Notes under the pieces: generated by a model | Databases searched by the model: none | Told to the model about the DNA's origin: nothing | The model's input: the letters and a program-made list of their open reading frames with translations, nothing else | In this document: positions 7,200 to 16,684 of the stretch, in pieces | Numbering within the stretch: position 1 is the stretch's first letter | How the letters are laid out: each line of letters opens with the position of its first letter | Source of the DNA: Melastoma dodecandrum | Taxonomy: Eukaryota; Streptophyta; Magnoliopsida; Myrtales; Melastomataceae | NCBI GenBank assembly: GCA_029817715.1 | Contig: JARUPY010000398.1 | Coordinates: 992,001-1,056,000, forward strand | Length of the DNA stretch: 64,000 nucleotides | Direction: 5' to 3' | Position numbers and translations under genes: made by a program

Positions 7200-9434
7200 A
7201 TGACCTATGCTGCTCCCGAGCCGCAGGCCAACATGGGCCGTCCGGTGCCTCGCTACGATGCGCGGCTGAAGGTCACCGGCGGCGCGACCTACGCGTCGGA
7301 CGTCGATCTCAAGAACGCTGCCTACGGCTATCTCGTCACGAGCGCGATCGCCAAAGGCGCGATCACCGCGATTGACGATTCCGAGGCGCGTAAGGTCGAC
7401 GGCGTCATCGACATCTTCACGCATCGAAACATGGCGGATGCGATCCAGCACGTGCCGTTCTTTTCGAACGGCGGCCCGGCGTCGACCTCGGTCGTGCCTC
7501 TGTCGTCGCCGGACATCCACCACGACGGGCAGATCGTGGCCCTCGTCGTCGCCGATCGCTTTGAGGCCGCGCGCGAAGCAGCCCATCGTTTGGCGGTCAC
7601 CTATCGCGACGACGCGCCGGCCGCGACCTTCGGTTCGGACGGCGTCGCGCAGAAGCCTTACACCGAAGCCCGCGCGAAACAGAAGCACGAGAACCCGGCG
7701 GTCGGCGATTTCCAGAGCGCCTTCGCCGATGCTCCTGTGAAGATCGACGCCAGCTACGCCACGCCGACCCAGCATCATAATCCGATCGAGCTTTTCACGA
7801 CGACGTGTAGCTGGGACGGGCCGAACCTCACGATCCACGAGCCGAGCCAGACCGTGATCGGGCTCCAACACGGCGCCGCGATGGAGCTGAAGCTCGATCC
7901 GAGCCAGGTTCGCGTGTCGAGCCCGTTCATCGGCGGGGCGTTCGGGTCCAAAGGCTCCATCACGCCGCGCACCGCCATCGTCGCGGTGGCGTCGCGGCGG
8001 CTGCGGCGTCCCGTCAAACTCGTGGCGACGCGCGCGCAGGGCTTCACGATCGCGACCTACCGTGCCGAGACGCGGCATCAGGTGAAGCTTGGTGCCGCCG
8101 CAGACGGCAAGCTCGTCGCGCTATCGCACGAGGGCTGGGAGGTGTCGTCGCGTGCTGACGATTACACAGTCGCTGGCACGGATGCCTCGACGCGGATGTA
8201 CGCGTGCCCGAATGTCGCCAGCGCGGTGAACATCGTCAGCGCCGATCGCAACACGCCCGGCTTCATGCGGGCACCGGCCGAGACCCCGTACATCTACGCA
8301 CTCGAATGCGCGATGGACGAGCTGGCCGAGAAGCTCGGCATGGATCCGATCGAGCTGCGGCGGGTCAACGACACGATGAAGGAGCCGATCAAGGGGCTGC
8401 CTTTCACGAGCCGTTCGGTCATGGCCTGCTTCGATGCCGCGGCCAAAGCGTTCGACTGGTCGAAGCGCAATCCGAAACCTGGGCAGACGCGGGACGGCGA
8501 GTGGCTCGTCGGCTACGGCTGCGCGATGGCCTGCTATCCGACGCAGCAGGCGCCGGCCGCCGCCCGCGTGCGCCTTGAGACCGACGGCACGGCCCGCGTC
8601 GGCACAGCCGCCCACGAGATCGGAAACGGCGTCTATACCGTGATCGCGCAAACGGCGGCCGATCGCCTCGGCATCGCCCTCGAGAAGGTGAAGGTGGAGG
8701 TCGGCGACTCCACCCTGCCGCCGGCGCCCGTGGCGGGTGGCTCGATTTCGACCGCGAGCGTCTGCAACGCCGTTGCGTTGGCCTGTGACAAGATTCGGGA
8801 GAGGCTGGCCGGCGGCGATGCCGCTGCCGGAGAGAGGTCTGACCTCAAGGCCGCCTTTGCGAAGATCGGTGCGGCGGCGCTGGAAGAATATGCCGAGTTC
8901 GTCCCGCACGGGTCGAAGCCGGGCGCGATGGCACAAGTGTACAAGGGCGGCTCCCCGATCATCGGCGGCACGCGCGACAAGGACCGCATCTCGTTCGCCT
9001 TCGGCGCACAGTTTCTGGAGGCCCGCGTCCATGCCCGCACGCGCGAGATTCGCGTGCCGCGGATGGTCGGTGCGTTCGCGGCGGGCCACATCGTCAATCC
9101 CCGCACGACGCACAGCCAGCTCATGGGCGGTATGATCTGGGGTCTGTCATCTGGCCTGCTCGAGGCGACCGAAATCGATCCGCGCAGCGCGCGCTACACG
9201 AACACGAACCTCGCTGACTACCTTCTGCCGGTGAATGCGGACGTCGGCACCGTCGACATCATCCTGGTGCCCGAAACGGACACGCAGGTAAATCCGCTCG
9301 GCATCAAAGGGGTCGGAGAGCTCGGGATCGTCGGGACGGCGGCGGCGCTGACCAATGCCGTCTACAACGCCACCGGCATCCGCGTGCGCGAATTGCCGGT
9401 GCGGCTGGAGAAGCTGCTCGCCCACAACGCCTGA
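7200..9434 (+). CDS. paoC: PaoC-like molybdopterin-binding catalytic subunit
   Basis: 744 residues, the usual size of PaoC/YagR. The N-terminal region (RLKVTGGATYASD) and cofactor-binding stretches (FIGGAFGSKG, GFMRAPAETP, AAHEIGNGVYTV) match the xanthine-oxidase family. GVGELGIVG near the C-terminus contains the catalytic Glu. It ends the three-gene operon. No PaoD/XdhC-type maturation gene or MoCo cytidylyltransferase adjoins it, so these must be elsewhere. Confidence 0.92.
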   Translation: MTYAAPEPQANMGRPVPRYDARLKVTGGATYASDVDLKNAAYGYLVTSAIAKGAITAIDDSEARKVDGVIDIFTHRNMADAIQHVPFFSNGGPASTSVVPLSSPDIHHDGQIVALVVADRFEAAREAAHRLAVTYRDDAPAATFGSDGVAQKPYTEARAKQKHENPAVGDFQSAFADAPVKIDASYATPTQHHNPIELFTTTCSWDGPNLTIHEPSQTVIGLQHGAAMELKLDPSQVRVSSPFIGGAFGSKGSITPRTAIVAVASRRLRRPVKLVATRAQGFTIATYRAETRHQVKLGAAADGKLVALSHEGWEVSSRADDYTVAGTDASTRMYACPNVASAVNIVSADRNTPGFMRAPAETPYIYALECAMDELAEKLGMDPIELRRVNDTMKEPIKGLPFTSRSVMACFDAAAKAFDWSKRNPKPGQTRDGEWLVGYGCAMACYPTQQAPAAARVRLETDGTARVGTAAHEIGNGVYTVIAQTAADRLGIALEKVKVEVGDSTLPPAPVAGGSISTASVCNAVALACDKIRERLAGGDAAAGERSDLKAAFAKIGAAALEEYAEFVPHGSKPGAMAQVYKGGSPIIGGTRDKDRISFAFGAQFLEARVHARTREIRVPRMVGAFAAGHIVNPRTTHSQLMGGMIWGLSSGLLEATEIDPRSARYTNTNLADYLLPVNADVGTVDIILVPETDTQVNPLGIKGVGELGIVGTAAALTNAVYNATGIRVRELPVRLEKLLAHNA

Positions 9435-9456
9435 CGGAAGCCCTATCCGCTCGCCG

Positions 9457-10149
9457 TCAGCTGCGGTCCGTCACCGGGTCGCTGCGCGTCGGCGTCGGCA
9501 GGCGCGGCGGATTGCCGAGGCGGCGGTCGAGATAGCGGCCGACTTCCTCGACCAACGGCTCGACCCGATCCTCGAAGAAGTGGTTGGCGCCTGAGATCAC
9601 CGCGTGCTCGATCTGGATGCCCTTCTGCGTCTTCAGCTTCTCGATGAGGCCCATCACCTCCTTGAGCGGCGCGACGCGGTCGAGATCGCCGTGAACGAAG
9701 AGGCCGGAGGAGGGGCAGGGGGCCAGGAACGAGAAGTCGAAGCGGTTGGCGGGCGGCGCCACCGAAATGAAGCCCTCGATCTCGGGCCGGCGCATCAGGA
9801 GCTGCATGCCGATCCACGCACCGAAGGAGACGCCCGCGATCCAGCAGGTGCGCGCCTCCGGGTGCATGGCCTGCACCCAGTCGAGCGCCGCGGCCGCGTC
9901 CGACAGCTCCCCGGCACCGTGATCGAAGAGACCTTGGCTGCGGCCGACGCCGCGGAAGTTGAAACGCAGGACGGAAAAGCCGCGCTCGGCGAAGGCGTAA
10001 TAGAGATTGTAGACGATCTGGTTGTTCATCGTCCCGCCGAACTGCGGGTGCGGATGCAGGATGATCGCGATCGGCGAATTGCGCTTGGCGGCCGGGTGAA
10101 AGCGGCCTTCCAGCCGGCCGGCCGGACCATTGAAGATGACCTCGGGCAT
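9457..10149 (-). CDS. Alpha/beta hydrolase (dienelactone-hydrolase-like)
   Basis: 230 residues. Oxyanion-region HPHPQFGGTMNN, nucleophile elbow GVSFGAW (Ser), acid in HGDLDRVAP and His in SGANHFFED complete a catalytic triad. No signal peptide is seen, so it should be cytosolic. It is divergent from the suf operon, with a 240-base shared upstream region. Similar hydrolases often sit beside suf operons in this order of bacteria, but their role there is not known to me. Confidence 0.82.
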   Translation of the reverse strand: MPEVIFNGPAGRLEGRFHPAAKRNSPIAIILHPHPQFGGTMNNQIVYNLYYAFAERGFSVLRFNFRGVGRSQGLFDHGAGELSDAAAALDWVQAMHPEARTCWIAGVSFGAWIGMQLLMRRPEIEGFISVAPPANRFDFSFLAPCPSSGLFVHGDLDRVAPLKEVMGLIEKLKTQKGIQIEHAVISGANHFFEDRVEPLVEEVGRYLDRRLGNPPRLPTPTRSDPVTDRS

Positions 10150-10231
10150 TCAAACTCCTGATGCGGCGCACGGCGAAGCGGCATCCGATCGATTGTGGGC
10201 GATCAATTTGCTGCGCGCGACATCCGCTCTC

Positions 10232-10277
10232 TTGACGCGCTCGGGCCCGGCGCTTAAACCGTTAGAACAATTCTAAC
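10232..10277 (+). promoter_or_regulatory. suf operon promoter with Irr/ICE-like iron box
   Basis: A sigma70-like TTGACG (10232-10237), 16-base spacer and TTAAAC (10254-10259) are followed at 10261-10277 by GTTAGAACAATTCTAAC, a perfect inverted repeat with 7-base arms and a 3-base centre. This matches the form of the iron control element (TTAGAA-N3-TTCTAA) bound by Irr in Rhizobiales. Its place at the expected transcription start would let a bound protein repress. The match to the motif is from memory. Confidence 0.65.
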
Positions 10278-10390
10278 ACCTTGCGGCGCCCCGAGCCGGA
10301 GCCTTCGTCGCCGTCGTCCCGAGACCTCGTCTCGAGGCGCTGGAAAACGCGCAGACTTCTAGCACGTCGCTCGCGGCGTTTTGCAAGTGT

Positions 10391-11569
10391 TTGGTTGGGA
10401 TCGAAGCGTTGATCGCCACCCGGGCCTACCTCGACCACAATGCGACGACGCCGCTGCATCCAGCGGCGCGCGCCGCGATGGCGGACGCCTTCGACGTGTT
10501 CGGCAATCCGTCGTCGGTCCATGCCGAGGGGCGCGCAGCCCGCACGATCCTCGACGGCGCACGGGCGTCCGTGGCGGCATTGACGGGCTGCGCGTCGCAG
10601 GACGTGGTTTTCACGTCGGGCGGCACCGAGGCCCTCAACGTCATTCTGACGCCGAAGCTCATGCTCGACGGCGGGCGGCCGTGCGATCACCTCCTGGTGG
10701 GCGCCGGTGAGCACCCGGCGGTTCTGGCGGGTCACCGCTTCTCCGATCGCGTGACGATCGTGCCGCTGAAGCGCGACGGCACGCTCAACCTCGACGCGCT
10801 CGCCGAGACGTTGACATGGTTCGGGGGCAAGCGCGCGATGCTGGCTCTGCAGGCTGCCAACAACGAGACGGGTGTCGTCCAGCCGGTTCGAGAGGCGGCA
10901 GACATGGTCCATGCAGCGGGCGGTTACGTCGTCTGCGACGCCGTCCAGGCCGCAGGCAAGATCGACTGCGACATCAATGTGTTTGGTGCCGATGCTTTGG
11001 CAATTTCTGCGCATAAGTTCGGCGGCCCGAAAGGCGTGGGCGCCCTTTGTTTCCGGCCCACGCGCCACCATCTGAGAGCGGGTGTCGTGCGCGGGGGCGG
11101 CCAGGAGCGCGGTCTGCGCGCCGGCACCGAGAACGTCATCGGCATCGCAGGTTTCGGCGCGGCATCCTCGCCGGCGGATTTTCGGCGCCAGGCGGAGAGC
11201 AGGCAGCTTCTGGCGTGGCAGTCGGCGATCGAAGCGCGGATTCGCGCCGTGGCGCCAGATGCGTTGATCCTCGGCGAGGAAGCGGAGCGTCTGCCGAATA
11301 CGGTCTGTTTCGCGGTGCCGGGCTTCGACGCCCAGGTCATGATGATGAGCCTCGATCTCGACGGCGTGGCGGTGTCGGCCGGCTCGGCATGCACCTCGGG
11401 CAAGGTCAAGGCATCCCACGTGCTGGGCGCCATGGCCGTGCCGGACGATGTGGCCGCTGGCGCGCTGCGCGTCAGTCTCGGCTGGACGACGCGGCAGGAC
11501 GATATCGAGGCCTTCGGCGAGGCGTTCGCCAAGGCGATGAGGACGATGCGGCCGCGGCGCGCGGCGTGA
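10391..11569 (+). CDS. Cysteine desulfurase, NifS/IscS class
   Basis: About 390 residues. It opens with AYLDHNATTPLHPAAR. The PLP lysine lies in ISAHKFGGPKGVG, and the catalytic cysteine in SAGSACTSGKV is on the long flexible loop of class I desulfurases, unlike SufS. It supplies sulfur for cluster assembly. The start is uncertain: no ATG fits, and TTG at 10391 or 10409 are the choices. It is the first gene of the suf operon, with sufB 42 bases downstream. Confidence 0.88.
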   Translation: MVGIEALIATRAYLDHNATTPLHPAARAAMADAFDVFGNPSSVHAEGRAARTILDGARASVAALTGCASQDVVFTSGGTEALNVILTPKLMLDGGRPCDHLLVGAGEHPAVLAGHRFSDRVTIVPLKRDGTLNLDALAETLTWFGGKRAMLALQAANNETGVVQPVREAADMVHAAGGYVVCDAVQAAGKIDCDINVFGADALAISAHKFGGPKGVGALCFRPTRHHLRAGVVRGGGQERGLRAGTENVIGIAGFGAASSPADFRRQAESRQLLAWQSAIEARIRAVAPDALILGEEAERLPNTVCFAVPGFDAQVMMMSLDLDGVAVSAGSACTSGKVKASHVLGAMAVPDDVAAGALRVSLGWTTRQDDIEAFGEAFAKAMRTMRPRRAA

Positions 11570-11611
11570 CAGGTTTCCGGCGGCTCGGTCGTCGGATCGA
11601 AGGAGTAGAGA

Positions 11612-12256
11612 ATGGCTGCCGTTCAGGAGACCGTCGATCGCGTCAAGTCGATAGACGTCACCGAATACAAATACGGGTTCTTCTCCCAGTTCGACATGGA
11701 CATGGCCCCGAAGGGCCTGAGCGAGGACATCGTTCGCTTCATCTCGGCGAGGAAGAACGAGCCGGAGTGGCTGACGGAGTGGCGCCTCGAGGCGTACCGC
11801 CGCTGGCTCACGATGGAGGAGCCGACCTGGGCTCGCGTCGACTATCCGAAGGTCGACTTCCAGAACCTCCATTATTACGCGGCGCCGAAAAGCGTGTCGG
11901 GTCCGAAGTCGCTCGAGGAGGTCGATCCCGAGCTGCTGAAATATTACGAGAAGCTGGGCATCCCGCTGCACGAGCAGGAGATGCTGGCGGGCGTCGAGGG
12001 CGCCGGAGAGCGCAGCCGCGTCGCCGTCGATGCCGTCTTCGACTCGGTGTCGGTCGTCACGACGTTCAAGAAGGAGCTGGCCAAGGCCGGCGTCGTCTTC
12101 TGTCCGATCTCCGAGGCCGTTCACACGCATCCCGAGCTCGTGAAAAAGTATCTCGGCTCGGTCGTGCCGACCTCGGACAATTATTACGCGACGCTGAATT
12201 CCGCGGTCTTCTCCGACGGCTCGTTCGTCTACGTGCCGAAGGGCGTGCGCTGCCCG

Positions 12257-12287
<31 letters not shown>

Positions 12288-13093
12288 AGCAGAACACGGG
12301 GCAGTTCGAGCGCACGCTGATCATCGCCGACGAAGGCGCCTACGTCTCCTATCTGGAGGGTTGCACGGCACCCAAGCGTGACGAGAACCAGCTCCACGCG
12401 GCCGTCGTCGAGCTCGTGACGCACGACGATGCCGAAATCAAATATTCGACGGTGCAGAACTGGTACCCCGGCGATGCCGAGGGGAAGGGCGGCATCTACA
12501 ACTTTGTCACCAAGCGTGGCGATTGCCGCGGCAAGAACTCGAAGATCTCCTGGACGCAGGTCGAGACCGGATCTGCGATCACGTGGAAGTATCCATCCTG
12601 CATCCTCCGGGGTGACGGGTCGCGGGGCGAGTTCTACTCGATCGCGATTTCGAACGGCTATCAGCAGGTCGATTCCGGCACCAAGATGCTGCATCTCGGC
12701 AAGAACACGACGAGCCGCATCATCTCGAAGGGCATCTCCGCCGGGCACTCGCAGAACACGTATCGCGGTCAGGTCTCCGCGCATCGAAAGGCGACCAACG
12801 CGCGCAATTTCACGAACTGCGACTCGCTGTTGATCGGCAACGACTGCGGCGCCCACACCGTCCCCTACATCGAGGCGCGCAACGACACGGCGCAGTTCGA
12901 GCACGAGGCGACGACGTCCAAGATTTCGGAAGATCAGCTGTTCTACTGCCAGCAGCGCGGCCTCGACCCGGAGGAGGCGACGGCGCTCATCGTCAACGGC
13001 TTCGTTCGCGACGTGCTGCAGCAGCTGCCGATGGAATTCGCGGTCGAGGCGCAGAAGCTGATCGCGATCTCGCTGGAAGGCAGCGTCGGCTAG
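11612..13093 (+). CDS. sufB: SufB, Fe-S cluster scaffold subunit
   Basis: 493 residues. An AAGGAG lies seven bases before the ATG. The beta-helix region ([55 protein letters not shown]) and the C-terminal [16 protein letters not shown] are highly conserved SufB motifs. With SufC and SufD it forms the SufBC2D scaffold on which Fe-S clusters are built. A 170-base gap holding two repeat copies separates it from sufC. Confidence 0.97.
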
Positions 13094-13119
13094 GATACGC
13101 CGCGACAGGTTTTCAATCG

Positions 13120-13162
13120 CCTCATGGGCGAGGAGCCGCGCAGCGGCGTCTCGACCCACGAG
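13120..13162 (+). repeat. Palindromic intergenic repeat, copy 1
   Basis: A 43-base unit running from CCTCATGGGCGAGGAG to GTCTCGACCCACGAGG, with GC-rich self-complementary middle bases. Its ends can pair, so it is REP-like. A second, inverted copy lies at 13191-13233. The form resembles a common intergenic repeat of Bradyrhizobium-like genomes, from memory. It may form RNA structure between sufB and sufC. Confidence 0.6.
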
Positions 13163-13190
13163 GCGGGCCCCCAATCCCGGCTCCTGGAGC

Positions 13191-13233
13191 CCTCCTGGTT
13201 CGAGACGGGCCCTCGGCCCTCCTCACCATGAGG
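13191..13233 (-). repeat. Palindromic intergenic repeat, copy 2 (inverted)
   Basis: On the minus strand this reads CCTCATGGTGAGGAGG, a GC-rich centre, then CGTCTCGAACCAGGAGG. It is the inverted partner of the unit at 13120-13162. Together the two could fold into a large hairpin in the sufBC message. An in-frame ATG at 13228 lies inside this repeat, which argues against it as the sufC start. Confidence 0.6.
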
Positions 13234-13263
13234 GGTTCGGAGCGGATCAACACTCGGACGACC

Positions 13264-14019
13264 ATGCTCGATATCAGGAATCTCACCGTCTCCATCGAGG
13301 GCAACAAGATCCTCGACGATTTCAATCTCACCGTGAAGGACGGCGAGGTGGCCGCGATCATGGGGCCGAACGGCACCGGCAAGTCGACGCTCGCCTACGT
13401 CATCGCCGGCAAGCCCGACTACGAGGCCGAGAGCGGCGAGATCCTGCTCGACGGCGAGAACATCCTCGAGATGGATCCGGAGCAACGGGCGGCGAAAGGT
13501 GTGTTCCTCGCCTTCCAGTACCCGGTCGAGATCCCCGGCGTCGGCACGATGACGTTCTTTCGCGCGGCTCTCAACGCGCAGCGCAAGGCGCGCGGCGAAG
13601 AGGAGCTGACGACGCCCGAGTTCATGAAGAAGGTGAACGAGGCCGCCGCAACCCTCGAGATCCGCAAGGATATCCTGAAGCGTGCCCTCAACGTCGGCTT
13701 CTCCGGCGGCGAGAAGAAGCGCATGGACATCCTGCAGATGGCGCTGCTCGAGCCGTCGATCGCCATCATGGACGAGACGGATTCCGGCCTCGACATCGAT
13801 GCGATCCGCATCGTGGCGGAGGGCGTCAACAAGCTGCGCTCGGCCAAGCGCAGCTTCCTTCTCATCACCCACTACCAGCGCCTCTTGAACTACATCGTGC
13901 CGGATACCGTGCACGTGATGGCGGCCGGCAAGATCGCACGGACGGGCGGCAAGGAACTCGCCGAGGAGCTGGAGAAGACCGGCTACCGCGACTTCGCTCC
14001 GAAGGCGGCAGCGGAGTAA
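13264..14019 (+). CDS. sufC: SufC, Fe-S assembly ATPase
   Basis: 251 residues, the family's usual length, from the ATG at 13264 ([13 protein letters not shown]). ABC ATPase motifs: Walker [10 protein letters not shown], signature [14 protein letters not shown], Walker [17 protein letters not shown], and the switch His in LLITHY. SufC drives conformational change of the SufB-SufD scaffold. An upstream in-frame ATG (13228) would add 12 residues coded by a repeat and is rejected. Confidence 0.96.
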   Translation: MLDIRNLTVSIEGNKILDDFNLTVKDGEVAAIMGPNGTGKSTLAYVIAGKPDYEAESGEILLDGENILEMDPEQRAAKGVFLAFQYPVEIPGVGTMTFFRAALNAQRKARGEEELTTPEFMKKVNEAAATLEIRKDILKRALNVGFSGGEKKRMDILQMALLEPSIAIMDETDSGLDIDAIRIVAEGVNKLRSAKRSFLLITHYQRLLNYIVPDTVHVMAAGKIARTGGKELAEELEKTGYRDFAPKAAAE

Positions 14020-14023
14020 GGCG

Positions 14024-15370
14024 ATGTCCGCACGTATCGTATCCTCCCGCACGGACGCCGAGGTGGCGCTCGCCGACGCCTTCGGCGCGGCGAAGAACAA
14101 GCTGCCGGGCTCCGAAGCCGTCCGCCATCTGCGCAACGACGCGTTCGGCCTCTTCGCCGAGCAGGGGCTTCCGCATCGCCGCATCGAGGCGTGGCATTAC
14201 ACCGATCTGCGCTCGATCCTGCGCGAGGCGCTGCCCGTGGCGGCACGGCCGGACGAGCGGGCGCTCGGGCGCATCAACCAGGAGCTGGCGGGCCGCCCAT
14301 CCTATGGCGCGGGCCGGCTGGTCCTCGTCGACGGCAACTTCGTGCCCGCGCTGTCGGATCCGACGCCGGACGGCGTGTCCGTCCGCTCGCTCGCGGAAGT
14401 GCTGGGCGAGGGACGTCCCGATCTCATCGAGCTCCTCGCCGCGCGCGACTTCGGCGAAGGGGATGCAATCCTCGCGCTCAACGCCGCGCTGATGCAGGAC
14501 GGTGTCGTGATCGAGGTCGCGCCGGGAACCGAAGTCGCCGAGCCGATCGAGATCGTCTACGCGACTGCGAGCGAGCGCCCGGCGGCGCGCTTTCCGCGCT
14601 CGCTCGTCCTCGTCGGTGACGGTGCCAAGGTGCGTGTCCTCGAAACGAGCGTCGGCCAGGGTGGTCGCAGCGGCCAGACGTTCGGCTGCCTCATCTTAAA
14701 GGTCGGCGATCGGGCGGAGGTCGCCCATGCCTGCGCCATCACCCGGACCGAACCCGGCAGCGTGCGCATCGATTCCTTCGTGGCCGACCTCGGCGCGGAA
14801 GTCGCATTCGACTCGTTCGCGCTCGTCGACGGCGAGGGGCTGACGCGGCGCCAGCTCTTCATGCGCTTCTCGGGCGACGCGTCGAACGCCAAGCTGCGCG
14901 GCGTCGCCTTGCTGAAGGGCAGGGAGCACGCGGATACGACGCTCGACGTCGTTCATGCCGGGCTCGGCTGCGAGGGGCGCGAGGAGTTCCGCCACATCCT
15001 CGACGATGCCGCAGTCGGCGTCTTCCAAGGCCGCATCCGCGTGCAGCGTCAGGCACAGAAGACCGACGGCAAGATGATGAGCCGCGCGCTGCTCCTCTCC
15101 GACGAGGTCGCGATGCACAACAAGCCCGAGCTCGAGATTTTCGCCGACGACGTCGTCTGCGGCCACGGCGCGACCGTGGGCAGTCTGAACGCCGACCAGC
15201 TCTTCTATCTTCAGGCGCGCGGTTTGCCGAAGGCCGACGCCGAGGCCCTGCTGCTCGAAGCGTTTGCGGGCGAACTGGCGGACGACATCGGCCACGAGGG
15301 ACTGACGGCGGCATTCCGCGCGGAGATCGCGCATTGGCTGGCGGGGCGCTCCAAGGCGGCGCAGACCTAG
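14024..15370 (+). CDS. sufD: SufD, Fe-S cluster scaffold subunit
   Basis: 448 residues, four bases after the sufC stop. The N-terminal helical part contains RRIEAWHYTDLR. The C-terminal core has the conserved GVFQGRIRV, MSRALLLSDEVAMHNKPELEI and FADDVVCGHGATVG with the family Cys and His. It pairs with SufB in the SufBC2D complex and is needed for iron acquisition by the scaffold. Confidence 0.94.
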   Translation: MSARIVSSRTDAEVALADAFGAAKNKLPGSEAVRHLRNDAFGLFAEQGLPHRRIEAWHYTDLRSILREALPVAARPDERALGRINQELAGRPSYGAGRLVLVDGNFVPALSDPTPDGVSVRSLAEVLGEGRPDLIELLAARDFGEGDAILALNAALMQDGVVIEVAPGTEVAEPIEIVYATASERPAARFPRSLVLVGDGAKVRVLETSVGQGGRSGQTFGCLILKVGDRAEVAHACAITRTEPGSVRIDSFVADLGAEVAFDSFALVDGEGLTRRQLFMRFSGDASNAKLRGVALLKGREHADTTLDVVHAGLGCEGREEFRHILDDAAVGVFQGRIRVQRQAQKTDGKMMSRALLLSDEVAMHNKPELEIFADDVVCGHGATVGSLNADQLFYLQARGLPKADAEALLLEAFAGELADDIGHEGLTAAFRAEIAHWLAGRSKAAQT

Positions 15371-15417
15371 CTTCGACGCGCCTCTCCGAGGGCGGAGCGG
15401 CGCACAGACGAGGTTTC

Positions 15418-16659
15418 ATGACCCACGATATCCAGAGCGCACCCTACGACGTCGAGGCGATCCGCGCCGACTTCCCCGCGCTGAGCCTCACGCCCTACGG
15501 CAAGCCGCTCGTCTATCTCGACAATGGCGCCTCCGCGCAGAAGCCGCGGCAGGTCGTCGAGCGGATGGTCGAGGCGACCTATTACGAATACGCCAACGTC
15601 CATCGCGGGCTGCACTATCTCGCCAATGCCGCGACCGACAATTTCGAGGCGGCGCGCGAGAGCGTGCGCAGCTTCCTCAACGCGCAATCGGGCAAGGAAC
15701 TCGTCTTCACGAAGTCGGCGACCGAGGCGATCAACCTCGTCGCGTCGAGCTGGGGCCGGGTCAACCTGGAAGCGGGCGACGAGATCGTCCTGACGATCCT
15801 CGAACACCACGCCAACATCGTGCCCTGGCACTTCTGGCGCGAGAGCCGCGGCGTGAAGCTCGTCTTCGTCGATTGCGACGAGGACGGCGTCATCACCGCG
15901 GACGATATCGCCAAGGCGATCACGCCGCGCACCAAGATGATCGCTGTGACGCAGATGTCGAACGTCACGGGCACCGTTCTGCCGATCGGGGAGATTGCGG
16001 CGCTCGCGCACGCGCGCGGCATCCCCGTCCTCGTCGACGGTTCGCAGGGCGCCGTCCATCTCGAGACGGATATGCGCGCCCTCGACGTCGATTTCTATGT
16101 GATGACCGGGCACAAGCTCTATGGGCCGACGGGCATCGGCGTGCTCTACGCCAAGACGCCTTGGCTCGAGCGTCTGCCGCCGTTTCTCGGAGGCGGCGAG
16201 ATGATCGGCGAGGTGACGCGGGAGACGATCACCTACAACGATCCTCCGCATCGCTTCGAGGCGGGGACGCCCCCGATCATCCAAGCCGTCGGCCTCGGCG
16301 CGGCCCTCGACTACATGCAGGCGATCGGGCGAGACCGTATCGCGCGCCACGAGAAGGCGCTCGGCGATTACGCGATGGAGCGTCTCTCCGAGATGAACTC
16401 GGTGCGCATCTTCGGGCGTGCGCCTGGCAAGGGCGCGATCGTGTCGTTCGAGCTGAAGGGCGCGCATGCCCATGACGTCGCGACGATCATCGATCGCTCC
16501 GGCGTCGCCGTCCGGGCAGGCACGCATTGCGCGATGCCGCTCCTGTCGCGCTTCGGCGTCACCTCGACATGCCGCGCGTCCTTCGCCATGTACAACACGA
16601 TGGAAGAAGTCGATAAGCTGGTCGAGGCCCTGCACAAGGCCGAAGGCCTTTTCGCTTAG
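15418..16659 (+). CDS. sufS: SufS-type cysteine desulfurase
   Basis: 413 residues from the ATG at 15418, with GAGG just upstream. An open frame extends to 15334, but the family start is the later one. PLP lysine is in VMTGHKLYGPTGIG, and the active-site cysteine is in RAGTHCAMPLL on the short rigid loop of class II enzymes. SufS normally hands sulfur to SufE; no sufE is seen here. The operon thus codes two desulfurases of different class. Confidence 0.95.
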   Translation: MTHDIQSAPYDVEAIRADFPALSLTPYGKPLVYLDNGASAQKPRQVVERMVEATYYEYANVHRGLHYLANAATDNFEAARESVRSFLNAQSGKELVFTKSATEAINLVASSWGRVNLEAGDEIVLTILEHHANIVPWHFWRESRGVKLVFVDCDEDGVITADDIAKAITPRTKMIAVTQMSNVTGTVLPIGEIAALAHARGIPVLVDGSQGAVHLETDMRALDVDFYVMTGHKLYGPTGIGVLYAKTPWLERLPPFLGGGEMIGEVTRETITYNDPPHRFEAGTPPIIQAVGLGAALDYMQAIGRDRIARHEKALGDYAMERLSEMNSVRIFGRAPGKGAIVSFELKGAHAHDVATIIDRSGVAVRAGTHCAMPLLSRFGVTSTCRASFAMYNTMEEVDKLVEALHKAEGLFA

Positions 16660-16684
16660 GCCCTTCTGAACGGGAAAGTCGCCG

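Noticed and set aside
6123..8078. Long minus-strand open frame under paoBC
   Set aside because: It is antisense to intact, motif-rich genes; its His/Arg/Asp-rich translation is typical of a GC-rich shadow.
10262..13174. 970-codon minus-strand open frame under the suf genes
   Set aside because: Antisense to a conserved cysteine desulfurase and SufB; no motif in the translation.
13228..13263. Upstream ATG as sufC start
   Set aside because: It lies in a palindromic repeat and adds residues not in the family; the ATG at 13264 fits SufC length.
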